64,000 bases of DNA from JAGXTF01 sp044224315 (GCA_044224315.1 JBGAKR010000002.1:434001-498000); one strand, 5' to 3'; counted from the first letter of the stretch, positions 53,311-62,773 are shown. The notes: generated by a model from the letters alone, not told the origin. Program-made: numbers and translations.

Positions 53311-53595
53311 AAACCCGTGTTAGCTGCTGCTGTTCTGTTTGTGCGAAGTTGTGTAATGTCAAGTTTGCACTCACTTTGTCCGAAGCGATTTACTTTAAAA
53401 GCTGTGTCTGTCCGTGTTTGCACAGTGCGTTTGGGTTTTTATTTTTTTTTTGAAGCGTGGGAAGAAATTTTATAATGATTTTTACTTGGGCTTGAGAAAA
53501 AAAACTATCTTGTTAGCTTTGGTTTCAGTGTTGGCTTGTAGCAGCTTGCAAGAGTGTATTTTTTGTGCGTTGGCTTTTTCATCTCCACTGTGATT

Positions 53596-56500
53596 TTATT
53601 TTATAAAATACTTTACATAGAGTTCAGCAAGTTCAGCATCAAAATTTTCTTTCAATGCCTTTTCAAATTCTTTTTTCAATGCAGGAATTTTTGCAAATCT
53701 TTTGTAGAAAACTTCTCTTCCGTCAACTATGTCAAGCCATTCTATTTTGAAGTTTGCGTAATCAAACTTCTCTGGATTCAAATAGAATTTCATGTAGTCA
53801 GCAAGATTTGTAAATGCTTTAAGACGCCTATCGTCACTTTTCACATTCATGTTGTAAATGAAAATCATGGCACTTATAAAAACGAAACTTTGTTTCTTAG
53901 GTCTGCCCGAACTAAGTGTGTATGCTCCATTACCTTTTTTAATGTTTATCTCTGAAATGTATTGTTCAAAGTATTGATTGTAGTCAATTATATTTTCTAA
54001 TGACGCCTTTATATATAAATCAGCATTGTACTTTTCATCAAGAATTTCAATAATTCTACTTTTCAACTCCTCTCTCATGCTATCATCCGAAATTTCCCAT
54101 AAGAAAATTAAAGTATCTGTCTTTCTGTCAGAGTTTTTGATAAGAGATTGAACAGCCAAAATCAATTTTCTGTCCTCGATTCTTTCAAAATTATTTTTCT
54201 TAAAGATGTAAGATATTGTTTCTAACAAATCACTGTCAATATATAAATCTAACTTTACAAGAACTATTTTCAAAAGACCTTCTAAATTTTCCTTTGTAAA
54301 CAGTTGAACGTTTTTATGCATGAAAGCACAAAGGAAATCTATTTCTTTCCTGCGCAAGAAGGTTTCATGTTGCAAGAAGTCAAGGAGATTTTGAATTAGG
54401 TCAGGTGTTTTTTCATTTGTCAGCTTCATTCCTGACAGCAGAAGGAAAATATTGTTGAACTTTTTACGACAATTATTTTCAAAAAAGTAGCTGCTGATTT
54501 GATTTCTAGTAAGCTTGTCTGCATTTGTGCTTCTGCCAAAGAATGTATTTTCTTCAAAAAATGATTTGAGAAAGTTATTTACTGATTCAAGAATATCAGG
54601 AAAACTCGCTTCGTTGAATTCAATTTTATTGATATCATATTTTTGAGTTATTTTTCTTACTTCTTCTGCATCACCATAGAATACAACTATGTCGAAGAAT
54701 TTTTTACTGAACTCTTTAATTCTCTCCCCATAACTTTCATTTGTCGCATAATTTATCAAGAGTGCTTCAATTCCCTTTTTGATAACTCTCGTAAGATTGA
54801 CAAACTCATCAGCAACGATGTAATTGTTCGTGTAAAAGGTGATGACTTTGAAAATTTCTGTTTCAATTTGCTGCGGGTAATAAGGACCCATTGACCAAAT
54901 TCTTCCTGTCTTGTAGCCATCATAAATGTCCGAAACCTTGCGGTGAAGTTCATTTATTTCCTTTTCAGCCTTGTGTAAAACATCATCATCACGAATCATT
55001 TTCAGAAGTTCATACTCGTTTTCGCCCAAGTATGGAATCTGAGAAATCAATTTGTCAAAGTCTATGTCGTCCATTTCCTGAACAATCCTTTTCCTTTCTT
55101 CATCCTTCAAAGTGCTTTCGTGAAAACTTATCAGGTTGCGTAAAGTTTTGATGTTGTGTTTTGCGATATAATAGGAAAAATATTTTCCTGCTTGCCACGC
55201 TTTGTTTGCGACTTCTTCAAACAAGCGATATGACTGATGGAAGTTTCCTATTTTATGATTTGCATAAGCAAGTTCAAGGTCTGATTGAATACTTGTTGTT
55301 GCGTTAATTGTAGAGTTTAATGTGTCTGCAATGACACTACTTAATTCAAAACGATTCAAGCGGCAGTTAAAGCAGTTGCATTTTGCAGCTGGCTTTATAA
55401 ACAGCTTTTTGTATGTATCTGACCATCCATGATTGCCGAAAGAATCGGGCTTTTCATTTTCTTTAAACAAGTAGAATATCATACTGAAGTTTAAAGACCT
55501 GATTATCTCTTTCAACTTTCTCTCAATCTCTTTTATTTCCGAATCTGTCAAAGTCATTTCTGGCTTCGGCTTGAACCTTACTTCATCATCAACATATTCA
55601 ATCTGATTAAAAAATAAGTCAACAAGCAAATCATTTCTTGTTAGCAGCGAATTTGATTCGTAATTGTGAACATAACTCTTCGAATTATTGAAAGGATAAA
55701 GATTAGCAATGAAATCAGGTGGCAGAGTTTGGAATTCTGAAAAGCGATTTAGAGACAGATAGATTTGGTCAATGATATTCTTATCAGTTAATGGCTCATT
55801 GAACTTATTGTACGTAGAAAGGAATACTAAAAAGTTTAAAAGGTATTGTCCTTTTTCAGAAAGATTTTCCCCTTTTTTGAAAAGCATTTCATGCAAAGCA
55901 TTTTTTCCATTCAGGTAGTCGGTAATGTAATTTACTTCATAAACAACCTCTGTATCAAAATAGTTGATGACATTTATTCCTTTGTTCTTTAAATATTCTC
56001 TCTGTGTCGGATGTAAGTTTTTTTCAACTGAAAGCAAGTAGGCATTTTGAAAATCTTTACCTAAAATATTTCTCACTGTCTGCACTATCATTTTCAGATT
56101 GATGTCAGAAAAACCATAGCCAACAAACAGAACAACCTTTGAAGCAAAAACAGATTTTAGAAATGCTTCAATCAAAGGATGATTCAAACTGTAATCAAGG
56201 TAATCATCTTCCTTTAAAACGATGTCAGTGTCGTTCAAGTCGCCATGAACTTTGACAAGTAAATTTGTATTGAGTGCATAAGGAAATTCTTTGTCTTTAG
56301 AAACAACAGAAAAGGGGAGAGATTCCTTTTTGATTACCTGCTCAAGCAAATCATCATAGTTTGTTGTCAGGATGTGTTCAGGATTCAATTTGAAAATCCA
56401 CTCATGAATTTCATTGTATCTAACTTTCTTATGTTTTAGAACTGCACGGATTTTATCAATGTATTCCTTCTGCTGCCTTTCGTTGTAATACATCTGAGCA

Positions 56501-56682
56501 ATTCGCAAATAGTCGGCTTCATTTGGCGATATTGAGATTTCAGATTTCATTTCATCAATCAATGTTCCCCAAGTTGGAATACCCGCATCTACGGAAATTC
56601 CTGCACCAGCAAATACAACTAACTTGTTTGTGTCAATTGCATTGCGAATGTTTTTTATGTCGGTGAAAAATTTCTTGCTCAT
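53596..56682 (-). CDS. SIR2-domain antiviral defence protein (DSR-like), 1028 aa
   Basis: The SIR2 NADase domain (about 15-260) has VVFAGAGISVDAGIPTWGTL, N108 in LTTNYDDLLE and H146 in VKVHGD, so the catalytic Asn and His are present. The second half of the domain (VVLFVGYGFSDINLKMIVQT) is typical of bacterial defence sirtuins. The remaining ~770 residues are helical and repeat-like. Near 430-440 there is a Cys cluster (KCNCFNCRL), then a TPR-like stretch. Length and layout resemble DSR1/DSR2-type systems, which deplete NAD+ on phage detection; the C-terminus would be the sensor. No partner gene is adjacent, and the gene is visibly more AT-rich than its chromosomal neighbours. Confidence 0.88.
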   Translation of the reverse strand: MSKKFFTDIKNIRNAIDTNKLVVFAGAGISVDAGIPTWGTLIDEMKSEISISPNEADYLRIAQMYYNERQQKEYIDKIRAVLKHKKVRYNEIHEWIFKLNPEHILTTNYDDLLEQVIKKESLPFSVVSKDKEFPYALNTNLLVKVHGDLNDTDIVLKEDDYLDYSLNHPLIEAFLKSVFASKVVLFVGYGFSDINLKMIVQTVRNILGKDFQNAYLLSVEKNLHPTQREYLKNKGINVINYFDTEVVYEVNYITDYLNGKNALHEMLFKKGENLSEKGQYLLNFLVFLSTYNKFNEPLTDKNIIDQIYLSLNRFSEFQTLPPDFIANLYPFNNSKSYVHNYESNSLLTRNDLLVDLFFNQIEYVDDEVRFKPKPEMTLTDSEIKEIERKLKEIIRSLNFSMIFYLFKENEKPDSFGNHGWSDTYKKLFIKPAAKCNCFNCRLNRFELSSVIADTLNSTINATTSIQSDLELAYANHKIGNFHQSYRLFEEVANKAWQAGKYFSYYIAKHNIKTLRNLISFHESTLKDEERKRIVQEMDDIDFDKLISQIPYLGENEYELLKMIRDDDVLHKAEKEINELHRKVSDIYDGYKTGRIWSMGPYYPQQIETEIFKVITFYTNNYIVADEFVNLTRVIKKGIEALLINYATNESYGERIKEFSKKFFDIVVFYGDAEEVRKITQKYDINKIEFNEASFPDILESVNNFLKSFFEENTFFGRSTNADKLTRNQISSYFFENNCRKKFNNIFLLLSGMKLTNEKTPDLIQNLLDFLQHETFLRRKEIDFLCAFMHKNVQLFTKENLEGLLKIVLVKLDLYIDSDLLETISYIFKKNNFERIEDRKLILAVQSLIKNSDRKTDTLIFLWEISDDSMREELKSRIIEILDEKYNADLYIKASLENIIDYNQYFEQYISEINIKKGNGAYTLSSGRPKKQSFVFISAMIFIYNMNVKSDDRRLKAFTNLADYMKFYLNPEKFDYANFKIEWLDIVDGREVFYKRFAKIPALKKEFEKALKENFDAELAELYVKYFIK

Positions 56683-57364
56683 TTAGTTTCTTTTTTGTCA
56701 ATTAATAGATTCATATATAATATTTGTCAAACTGCACTTAGCGTTGCAGCCTACTCTATAATTGTCCCCTCTTTATACCGGGTAGCTAATCAAATTTGGA
56801 GCATATGCTAAACTGACTGGCTTATCATTTTCAAATATATAAAAAAATCCAGTCCAAAACAAAATACTCGATTCCAATATTGAAAGCTCCTCTTATTCCA
56901 TCCTAAATTGTAACGATATGTGAAATGTTAACCGATATTTAAAACCATCAGTTTAGATGATCAGACACCCCCCTCTCCAATTTTTCTACAACCCCACTTC
57001 TACCCCAGAGCCATTAATATGTAGTCACAGTTCTACAACCCTAAAATTTTGAAAGCCTGCCGAAATATGCACAGCGTAGAAACTTTGGGCAGAATAGGCT
57101 AACCCCAAAAGCACAAATCCCAGCAGCAGCGGCCGGTTTGCTAAGCGATACGACAGATTTAACTACCATTTATCTATACTTGCTTTATACTTGCTCTTAA
57201 ATGGCTCTTAGATTGCTCCTAGATGGCTCCGAAACTGCACTAACAGGGGGTCAGTTGCACTGTTTTATTTTGTAGAAGATTTCTACACGTACCCCTAGGA
57301 GGAAATTGGGACAGCATGGTTTTGTAGTAATACTGAAAAAGGGATTGTCTGTTGCTTTCGTATG
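56683..57364. other. Gene-free stretch upstream of the SIR2 gene
   Basis: No supported gene. It should contain the SIR2 promoter. It shares a TTATTTTCAAATATA-type phrase (about 56823) with the stretch at about 59098, and contains a CTTAGCGTTGCAG word near 56747. Poly-C and short direct words occur, but there is no clear structure. Confidence 0.5.
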
Positions 57365-57859
57365 TCCATGAGTCCCATTCTGGAGACTCATGGACGGAGG
57401 TACTTTTAGGTTATGGCTTTCGACATCTCCCAGGTTCCTTTCAATCCAGGAAAAATAACCCAGCGATTTTTCACTTTTCCGATACCAAATTTAAATTTCC
57501 AGGTACCCTTAATTGTGTTGTCGGAGATAATTCCGGAGTAATAAATTTTGCGGTGTGGCTTATCCTCCTCAATATGTCGTCCATCCTGCATAAAAACAGA
57601 TCGCGTAGGCATTGCTTTTACAAATTGCACAATCCCATTTTTTACATGGCCCTCTATTCTGCCTGTAGCCTCCATACCACCCGTTTCAATGTCGTCTTTT
57701 ACAAATCCCGTAAATCGTATTCCATCAAATTCGATAATTTCAATATCAAATTTCACTTCACTATTCCGAACTTTTTCAGGTAGCCTTTGGCTTAAATACT
57801 TATAGGTCCCTGTCCATTTTCCAAGCATTGGTTCGGATTGTTTAATGGTTTGGAGCTAA
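57365..57859. repeat. Right copy of the ~0.5-kb direct repeat flanking the SIR2 locus
   Basis: It carries the same hairpin (TCCATGAGTC at 57365-57374, GACTCATGGA at 57385-57394), the same 12-bp spacing to the gene end and paralog B. Similarity ends near GGTTTGGAG after the gene start. Confidence 0.85.
57406..57828 (-). CDS. 140-aa hypothetical protein, paralog B
   Basis: Nearly the same protein as paralog A, with about 20 substitutions spread along its length (for example N23S, C36G, S40T, and a more hydrophobic FMQD for YLQD). Both copies are intact and the same length, which argues that both have been kept under selection. It lies upstream of the SIR2 gene on the same strand, about 720 bp away. 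Function unknown; flanking a defence gene on both sides suggests a module or a recombination substrate. Confidence 0.75.
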   Translation of the reverse strand: MLGKWTGTYKYLSQRLPEKVRNSEVKFDIEIIEFDGIRFTGFVKDDIETGGMEATGRIEGHVKNGIVQFVKAMPTRSVFMQDGRHIEEDKPHRKIYYSGIISDNTIKGTWKFKFGIGKVKNRWVIFPGLKGTWEMSKAIT

Positions 57860-57976
57860 ATGAAGGGCGGGACTTTTACTCCATTAAAGGATTTAAAAAC
57901 CATGCATGGGGGATTATTAACCACAAAAGAGACTTTGGAGTAATAACCTCGCCAATTTTAAATCTGATGTTATGCT

Positions 57977-58975
57977 TCAGTTTGTTAAAAATATTGTAAT
58001 TTCTTCTAAATAAAATAGCCAGTCATAATTTAAGGCATAGACTAATTTAAATTTCCTTCTTAAGTCATAATCTGCTCCAACTAAATAAACAGGTCGATTT
58101 ATTTTGTTTAGTGAATTGGTTGATACGAATATTCCCTCATTCGGTATTTGTCCTAAATGCAATCCCTTCTTTTGAGAATTTCGGACATTCCCATTTGTAA
58201 TTACGCGAATAGCTTTTGAGTCATTCCCTATTGTTAAGAATTCATCGGAATAATTTCTTTTCAAATAGTATCCTAAATTTTTTGGAAGGTATGGGTTGTT
58301 ATTAGCCAAGTGTCCACAATGACCAAATATTATATATTTTATAGCTTTTTCAGTCGAGATATTTTCTTGAATGAATTCAAACATTAAGGAATCCCTAATT
58401 TTGTCCCCATATTTTCTCCGAAACTTAAGGTAGGTTAAATCATAGTGCAATTGATTAATGCTCGTTTGAAAGATGGGTTCTTTAGTTGTTGCTTTTAACA
58501 AATATAGTTGTTGCAATATACTGTCATATTGATTTTGTTCCAAAGAATACCAATAGAAAGCTTCATTAGAATCTAATTTGCTCAAGATACCCGAAATATT
58601 CTGTAATAGTTGAGGGTTGTAATTAGCAAGTTGTTTTTTTACCATTTGAAATGACGCATAGAGGCTACCTGGATTATAGCCTATTAATTTAATAGTAGAA
58701 TCGAATAAGTTTATTTCATTTGCAATTTTGTTTTTTTTCAAATACAAATTATTAGATTCAAAAAATATAGTACCGATTGTATAATATTTCTGCAATTCCT
58801 TAACAAACGACAATTGAGCTTTTGCTAGTTGATCAGACCCATGTACACATTCACAAAAACAGATTATTCTTGAACTATCGATGTTTTTCACCAAAGATGC
58901 CGGAAACTTAGGGGATTGACATCTACCAGATACAAAGAATATTTGAAATACAAGCATTACCACTATCTTTCTCAT
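57977..58975 (-). CDS. Exported erythromycin-esterase-like protein, degenerate motifs
   Basis: A 332-residue protein with a signal peptide (MRKIVVMLVFQIFFVSGRCQ). Blocks resemble the EreA/ChaN-like fold: CFCECVHGSDQLAKAQLSFV for the 'GE..HG..E' motif, IGTIFFES for the next acidic strand, DKIRDSLMFEFIQENIS for 'R...M..N' and YIIFGHCGHLANNN for 'GHN.H'. The E and HG of the first motif are present, but the usual E after HG is Q. It may be a hydrolase of unknown substrate; macrolide esterase activity should not be assumed. Confidence 0.5.
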   Translation of the reverse strand: MRKIVVMLVFQIFFVSGRCQSPKFPASLVKNIDSSRIICFCECVHGSDQLAKAQLSFVKELQKYYTIGTIFFESNNLYLKKNKIANEINLFDSTIKLIGYNPGSLYASFQMVKKQLANYNPQLLQNISGILSKLDSNEAFYWYSLEQNQYDSILQQLYLLKATTKEPIFQTSINQLHYDLTYLKFRRKYGDKIRDSLMFEFIQENISTEKAIKYIIFGHCGHLANNNPYLPKNLGYYLKRNYSDEFLTIGNDSKAIRVITNGNVRNSQKKGLHLGQIPNEGIFVSTNSLNKINRPVYLVGADYDLRRKFKLVYALNYDWLFYLEEITIFLTN

Positions 58976-59154
58976 GTCAGTATATAAAGTGTATTATTTT
59001 GGGGATTTTCACTGATTGCTTGTAACTCTTTTATTACCACTACAATATAGGCATGACACCCTAGTTTTGGGTTGACATGCACGATTCAGTGGCGTATTAT
59101 TTTCAAATATAGAAAAATTATGCATTCAACCCCATTATCCTATTTACTTAACTA

Positions 59155-60148
59155 AAAATCGAGGTTCGCTATCACGAAATCTAGGTTCGCAACCCCAAAA
59201 TCGAGGTTCATTACCCCGAAATCCTGGTTCAGAACCCCGAAATCTAGGTTCCCTACCCCGAAATCTAGGTTCGGAGCCTCGAAATCCAGGTTCCCTACCC
59301 CGAAATCTAGGTTCACAACCTCAAAATCCAGGTTCAGAACCCCAAAATCTAGGTTCGCTACCCCGAAATCCCGGTTCGCTACCTCGAAATCTAGGTTCCC
59401 TACCCCAAAATCTAGGTCCCCTACCTCAAAATCTAGGTTCGCTACCTCAAAATCCTAGTTCGGAACCTCGAAATCCAGGTTCTCTACCTCAAAATCCAGG
59501 TTCTCTACCTCAAAATCTAGGTTCGCTACCTCGAAATCCTGGTTCGGAACCTCAAAATCTAGGTTCTCTACCTCGAAATCTAGGTTCGCTACCCCAAAAT
59601 CCAGGTTCCCGACCTCGAAATCGAGGTTCGCTACCTCGAAATCCAGGTTCTCTACCTCGAAATCGAGGTTCGCTACGTCGAAATCTAGGTTCACAACCCC
59701 GAAATCGAGGTTCGCAACCTCGAAATCTAGGTTCCCTACCTCGAAATCGAGGTTCCCTACCTCGAAATCCAGGTTCCCTACCTCGAAATCCAGGTTCACA
59801 ACCTCGAAATCCAGGTTCACAACCTCAAAATCCAGGTTAGCTACCCCGAAATCTAGGTCCGGAACCTCGAAATTCAGGTTCCCTACCCCGAAATCCAGGT
59901 TCGCTACCTCGAAATCCAGTCCGCCGCATTTCCAATGGGCGGACGCTACCTCGAAATCCAGGTTCCCTACCCCGAAATCCAGGTTCATAACCTCAAAATC
60001 TAGGTTCGCTACCTAGAAATCTACGTCCGGAACCTCAAAATCTAGGTCCGGAACCCCGAAATCCAGGTTCGCTACCTCGAAATCTAGGTTCGTTACCTCG
60101 AAATCTAGGTTCGCTACCTCAAAATCTAGGTTCACAACCTCAAACGAG
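59155..60148. repeat. 21-bp tandem repeat array, about 47 units
   Basis: The unit is close to CGAAATCTAGGTTCGCTACC plus one base. It contains an AGGT-tcgct-ACCT inverted pair, so each unit can fold into a small hairpin. The tract runs almost unbroken, apart from an insertion of a TCCGCC...GGGCGGA hairpin at 59920-59943. Reading the minus strand from 59988 to 59455 gives 177 codons of a heptapeptide NLDFEVx. Variation falls largely on third positions of the L and F codons and on the seventh codon. TAG stops from mutated units bound this frame on both sides. Confidence 0.9.
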
Positions 60149-60410
60149 GTTAGAGTTATGAGGTACGAGGTTAGAGTTAGCTGTGTCGCGGGCTAGGAAA
60201 TCCAGTCCGCCGTATTTCCAATGGGTGGACGGAAGCCCAATCAAGGTTAGAGGTAAGAGGTACGAAGTTAGAGTTAGCTGTCGCGGTCAAGGAAATCCAG
60301 TCCGCTGCATTTCCAACGGGCGGACGGAACCTCATGCGAGTTACGAGTTTAGGGTTACGGGTTTAGGGTTTAGGGTTACGACTTGACCGACTGCTTCTGT
60401 AGGGGAGGTA
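60149..60410. repeat. Mosaic of short words and hairpins after the 21-bp array
   Basis: It contains AGGTACGA/GTTAGAG words (60150-60180, 60245-60275), hairpins TCCGCC...GGGTGGA (60206-60229) and TCCGCT...GGGCGGA (60301-60324), and TTTAGGG words (about 60347-60377). A CGACTGCTTCTG word at about 60381 is the complement of the 43.9-kb word. No gene; 60411-60577 should hold the promoter of the next gene (TAACTTTA at 60562 is a near -7 match). Confidence 0.7.
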
Positions 60411-60577
60411 AGAGTGCATAGTCGCAGCAAAGAAATCCACCTCCTACACAATTTATAAAGCAGACGGACAATAATTCAACTAATCAAACCAATTAACAAT
60501 CAACGAATCCTCTATTCGACCAATATACCAATCAACTAATCAACAAATCCATCCAATCCACTAACTTTACACCCCCA

Positions 60578-62080
60578 ATGCGCTTCATCATTTGCATACT
60601 GCTTAGCCTGGCTGCCACAGCCGTCAAAGGGCAAACCAGCCTTGGCGGTTTTATTAAATACAGCCTCCGTCCGGAAGGGGAAACCACTTTTAAAAACAGC
60701 CCACAATGGGTGCTGGAGTACAGTTGTTTTAACCAGAAATCGGTATTTCAAACCCTGGGAAACGGACTAAACGGCGGAGGCGTTATTCAACAGGCATTGC
60801 CAGCCGGATTTGAGCTGCACGGCATTACCCTGCACATCTATGCCGATAGCTTGCACCACAGCATTAAACTCAACGAAAATACGCTGGATGCTGGCCCCTG
60901 TGAGGGTTGGAACCTGGGTGGCTTCCATAAGAAAACCCTTTTGGAAGGCGGACGACTGCAACAATTTACAGCCGATGTACGCTTACAGATCAAAGCGGTA
61001 AAATCGCAAGCAGAATACAACTTGCAGCGCCGGGGCGGATTGTTTAGCAGACCCAACGACATTTTTTGCATACCTGGCTCAACCCCGCAAGACCCTGAAT
61101 TTGTATTGGAAGCACCCTGCCCCTTGCGTTTTATGAATGACGCCAGCTCATTGAAATGGTATGAAAGCGCCGACGGAAAAAACTGGCAATTTGTGGATAC
61201 GGGTTATGAAATGAGTCCGGTGAAATACAGTTACAAGGGTGGTGTTTTTTACAACCAAAAACGCTGGTACAAGGTGGTGGCCGACAATGCCGTAAATGGC
61301 CAAAAAGATTTTGCTTCGAATGTGTACGGTCCGGTAAATTTTTATCTGGGCATGCAAATCGACAGCATCCAAACCCGGGGGCAAAATGATGTGCAGGTAT
61401 ACTTTCAAAACAGTACGTTTTTGCAAAACAATTACGGCCCCCGCATCTGGATCAGGCCCTTGCTTTCTGAAGGGAATGCCATTGTATGGTATCGCATGGC
61501 CAATGCCGGACCCTCGCCCGTATCGCTGAACAACCGCGTGTGGGTGCTGGAAAACGGAGAACAAACTTCCCTGGTTTTAAATAAGGGAATGTACGAATTG
61601 CGCATTGATTTTACACCCTGGAATAATTTAGACTGTAAGCTGCAATACAGCGTATTTACCCTGGAAAATGATTTAATTCAAACTGAGCAAATATTGGTAA
61701 GTGAACAATTAAAAACTGCTTTAAAATTTAAATTAAAAGAATTGGAATCCGCAAGGCCCGTGCTCATCGGTGGCGATTCTGTTTCAACCATTAAAACCAA
61801 AAAATCGCGTCATAAAAATATATTAATTCAGCAATTTACCGCCCAACCCAATCCCAACGACGGACAGAATTATACCATCGTAGTAAAACTCAGCAAACCC
61901 GCCCCCATCCGCATTTACAAAATCGACCCCGTAACCGGCATTGTGTTGGGAATGCAGGAATATGCGCAGGAAAAAGAATTTTATTTAAATACATTCCGCA
62001 CCGATAAAGAAGGGGTATTTTATTTGAAATTGGTGGCTGAGAATGAGAGTTCGGTGATTAAGGTAATTGCAGTGAACTGA
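60578..62080 (+). CDS. Exported protein with T9SS type A sorting tail
   Basis: A 500-residue protein with a signal peptide (MRFIICILLSLAATAVKGQ). The middle is beta-rich with an Ig-like stretch (CPLRFMNDASSLKWYESADG). The last ~85 residues form a type A Por-secretion tail: FTAQPNPNDGQNYTIVVKLS, APIRIYKIDPVTGIVLG, GVFYLKLVAENESSVIKVIA. It is delivered outside by the Type IX system and probably anchored to A-LPS. Ligand or activity unknown. Confidence 0.85.
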   Translation: MRFIICILLSLAATAVKGQTSLGGFIKYSLRPEGETTFKNSPQWVLEYSCFNQKSVFQTLGNGLNGGGVIQQALPAGFELHGITLHIYADSLHHSIKLNENTLDAGPCEGWNLGGFHKKTLLEGGRLQQFTADVRLQIKAVKSQAEYNLQRRGGLFSRPNDIFCIPGSTPQDPEFVLEAPCPLRFMNDASSLKWYESADGKNWQFVDTGYEMSPVKYSYKGGVFYNQKRWYKVVADNAVNGQKDFASNVYGPVNFYLGMQIDSIQTRGQNDVQVYFQNSTFLQNNYGPRIWIRPLLSEGNAIVWYRMANAGPSPVSLNNRVWVLENGEQTSLVLNKGMYELRIDFTPWNNLDCKLQYSVFTLENDLIQTEQILVSEQLKTALKFKLKELESARPVLIGGDSVSTIKTKKSRHKNILIQQFTAQPNPNDGQNYTIVVKLSKPAPIRIYKIDPVTGIVLGMQEYAQEKEFYLNTFRTDKEGVFYLKLVAENESSVIKVIAVN

Positions 62081-62320
62081 CAGCCGAAGAACAGCCGAAA
62101 GACAGCCGACGGGCAGCCGATATCGGATTTCGGATCTTGGATCTTGGATTTCGGGAACAGCCTTTTCAAACTTTTCCAAAGTTTTCACCTTTGGAAAAGT
62201 TTGAAATATCGTAAAGCGCCGATTTCGGATATCGGATTTTGGATATCTGATATCTGATATCTGATATCCGTTATCCGGCATCTGCTATCTGCTATCTGAT
62301 ATCTGCCCTCCGAAACCAAA
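62081..62320. repeat. Repeat-rich intergenic stretch with 17-bp hairpin
   Basis: ACAGCCGA words (about 62079-62120) are followed by a hairpin with arms TTCAAACTTTTCCAAAG (62165-62181) and CTTTGGAAAAGTTTGAA (62189-62205) and a 7-nt loop. Then come (GATATCT)n at about 62242-62268 and (CTGCTAT)-like repeats at about 62280-62303. It separates convergent genes and the hairpin may terminate both. Confidence 0.75.
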
Positions 62321-62773
62321 CTAGTTGCAATGACGCATGGCGAAGAGGAAGATCCGAATTACTAATATTACAACGAGAATGATGGTCCAGGTTGGGATTT
62401 TGGCATTGTTGGCTGAATTGGGGTTGGGATACGGCGCCAGGGGTATTACCGGGGGTGCCGCTACAGGTTCTGGTTCCGGGGTTATTTCGGGTTCAGGAGC
62501 ATGGTCTTTAGGATCATAGCGAAAACGGTTCTCAAAATCATCGTCTTCACTTTGTTGCTGCGCGCCATGCAGGAGACCATGGTCTTCAAATATTTTGCGG
62601 GCGGTATCATAATCGCGCTTAAAAACTTTAATGCTAATTTCCTTGTTCATGCCCGGAATATTGGTATTATTCTGCTCTGTAACAGAGTGAATTCCGGCCT
62701 CTTCCAACAGGCTAGAGGCAAAAGATGCATCATGCGAAAAATTAAAAGTAATAGCAGTTACAAGTGGTTCCAT
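62321..62773 (-). CDS. DUF2007-domain membrane-tethered protein
   Basis: A 150-residue protein. The N-terminal DUF2007 domain (about 3-70) has ASSLLEEAGIHSVTEQNNTN and ISIKVFKRDYDTARKIFED, the small alpha-beta fold of putative signal-transducing proteins. A Pro/Glu-rich linker follows (PEPEITPEPEPVAAPPVIPL), then a C-terminal transmembrane helix (IPTWTIILVVILVIRIFLFA). Function unknown. Divergent from lspA. Confidence 0.82.
   Translation of the reverse strand: MEPLVTAITFNFSHDASFASSLLEEAGIHSVTEQNNTNIPGMNKEISIKVFKRDYDTARKIFEDHGLLHGAQQQSEDDDFENRFRYDPKDHAPEPEITPEPEPVAAPPVIPLAPYPNPNSANNAKIPTWTIILVVILVIRIFLFAMRHCN

Noticed and set aside
53554..53955. Plus-strand 133-aa gene at the SIR2 3' end
   Set aside because: It is antisense to the conserved SIR2 C-terminal region and Phe/Lys-rich only because of AT-rich DNA.
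59455..59988. A functional 177-aa pentapeptide/heptapeptide-repeat gene
   Set aside because: Start and stop both come from mutated repeat units, the array continues beyond both, and no promoter is visible. Kept only as a finding.
59155..60148. CRISPR array
   Set aside because: The 21-bp units are contiguous with no unique spacers and no cas genes are nearby.
60341..60380. Telomere (TTTAGGG) repeat
   Set aside because: Only three imperfect words within a mosaic of similar short words; a bacterial chromosome interior gives no reason for a telomere.
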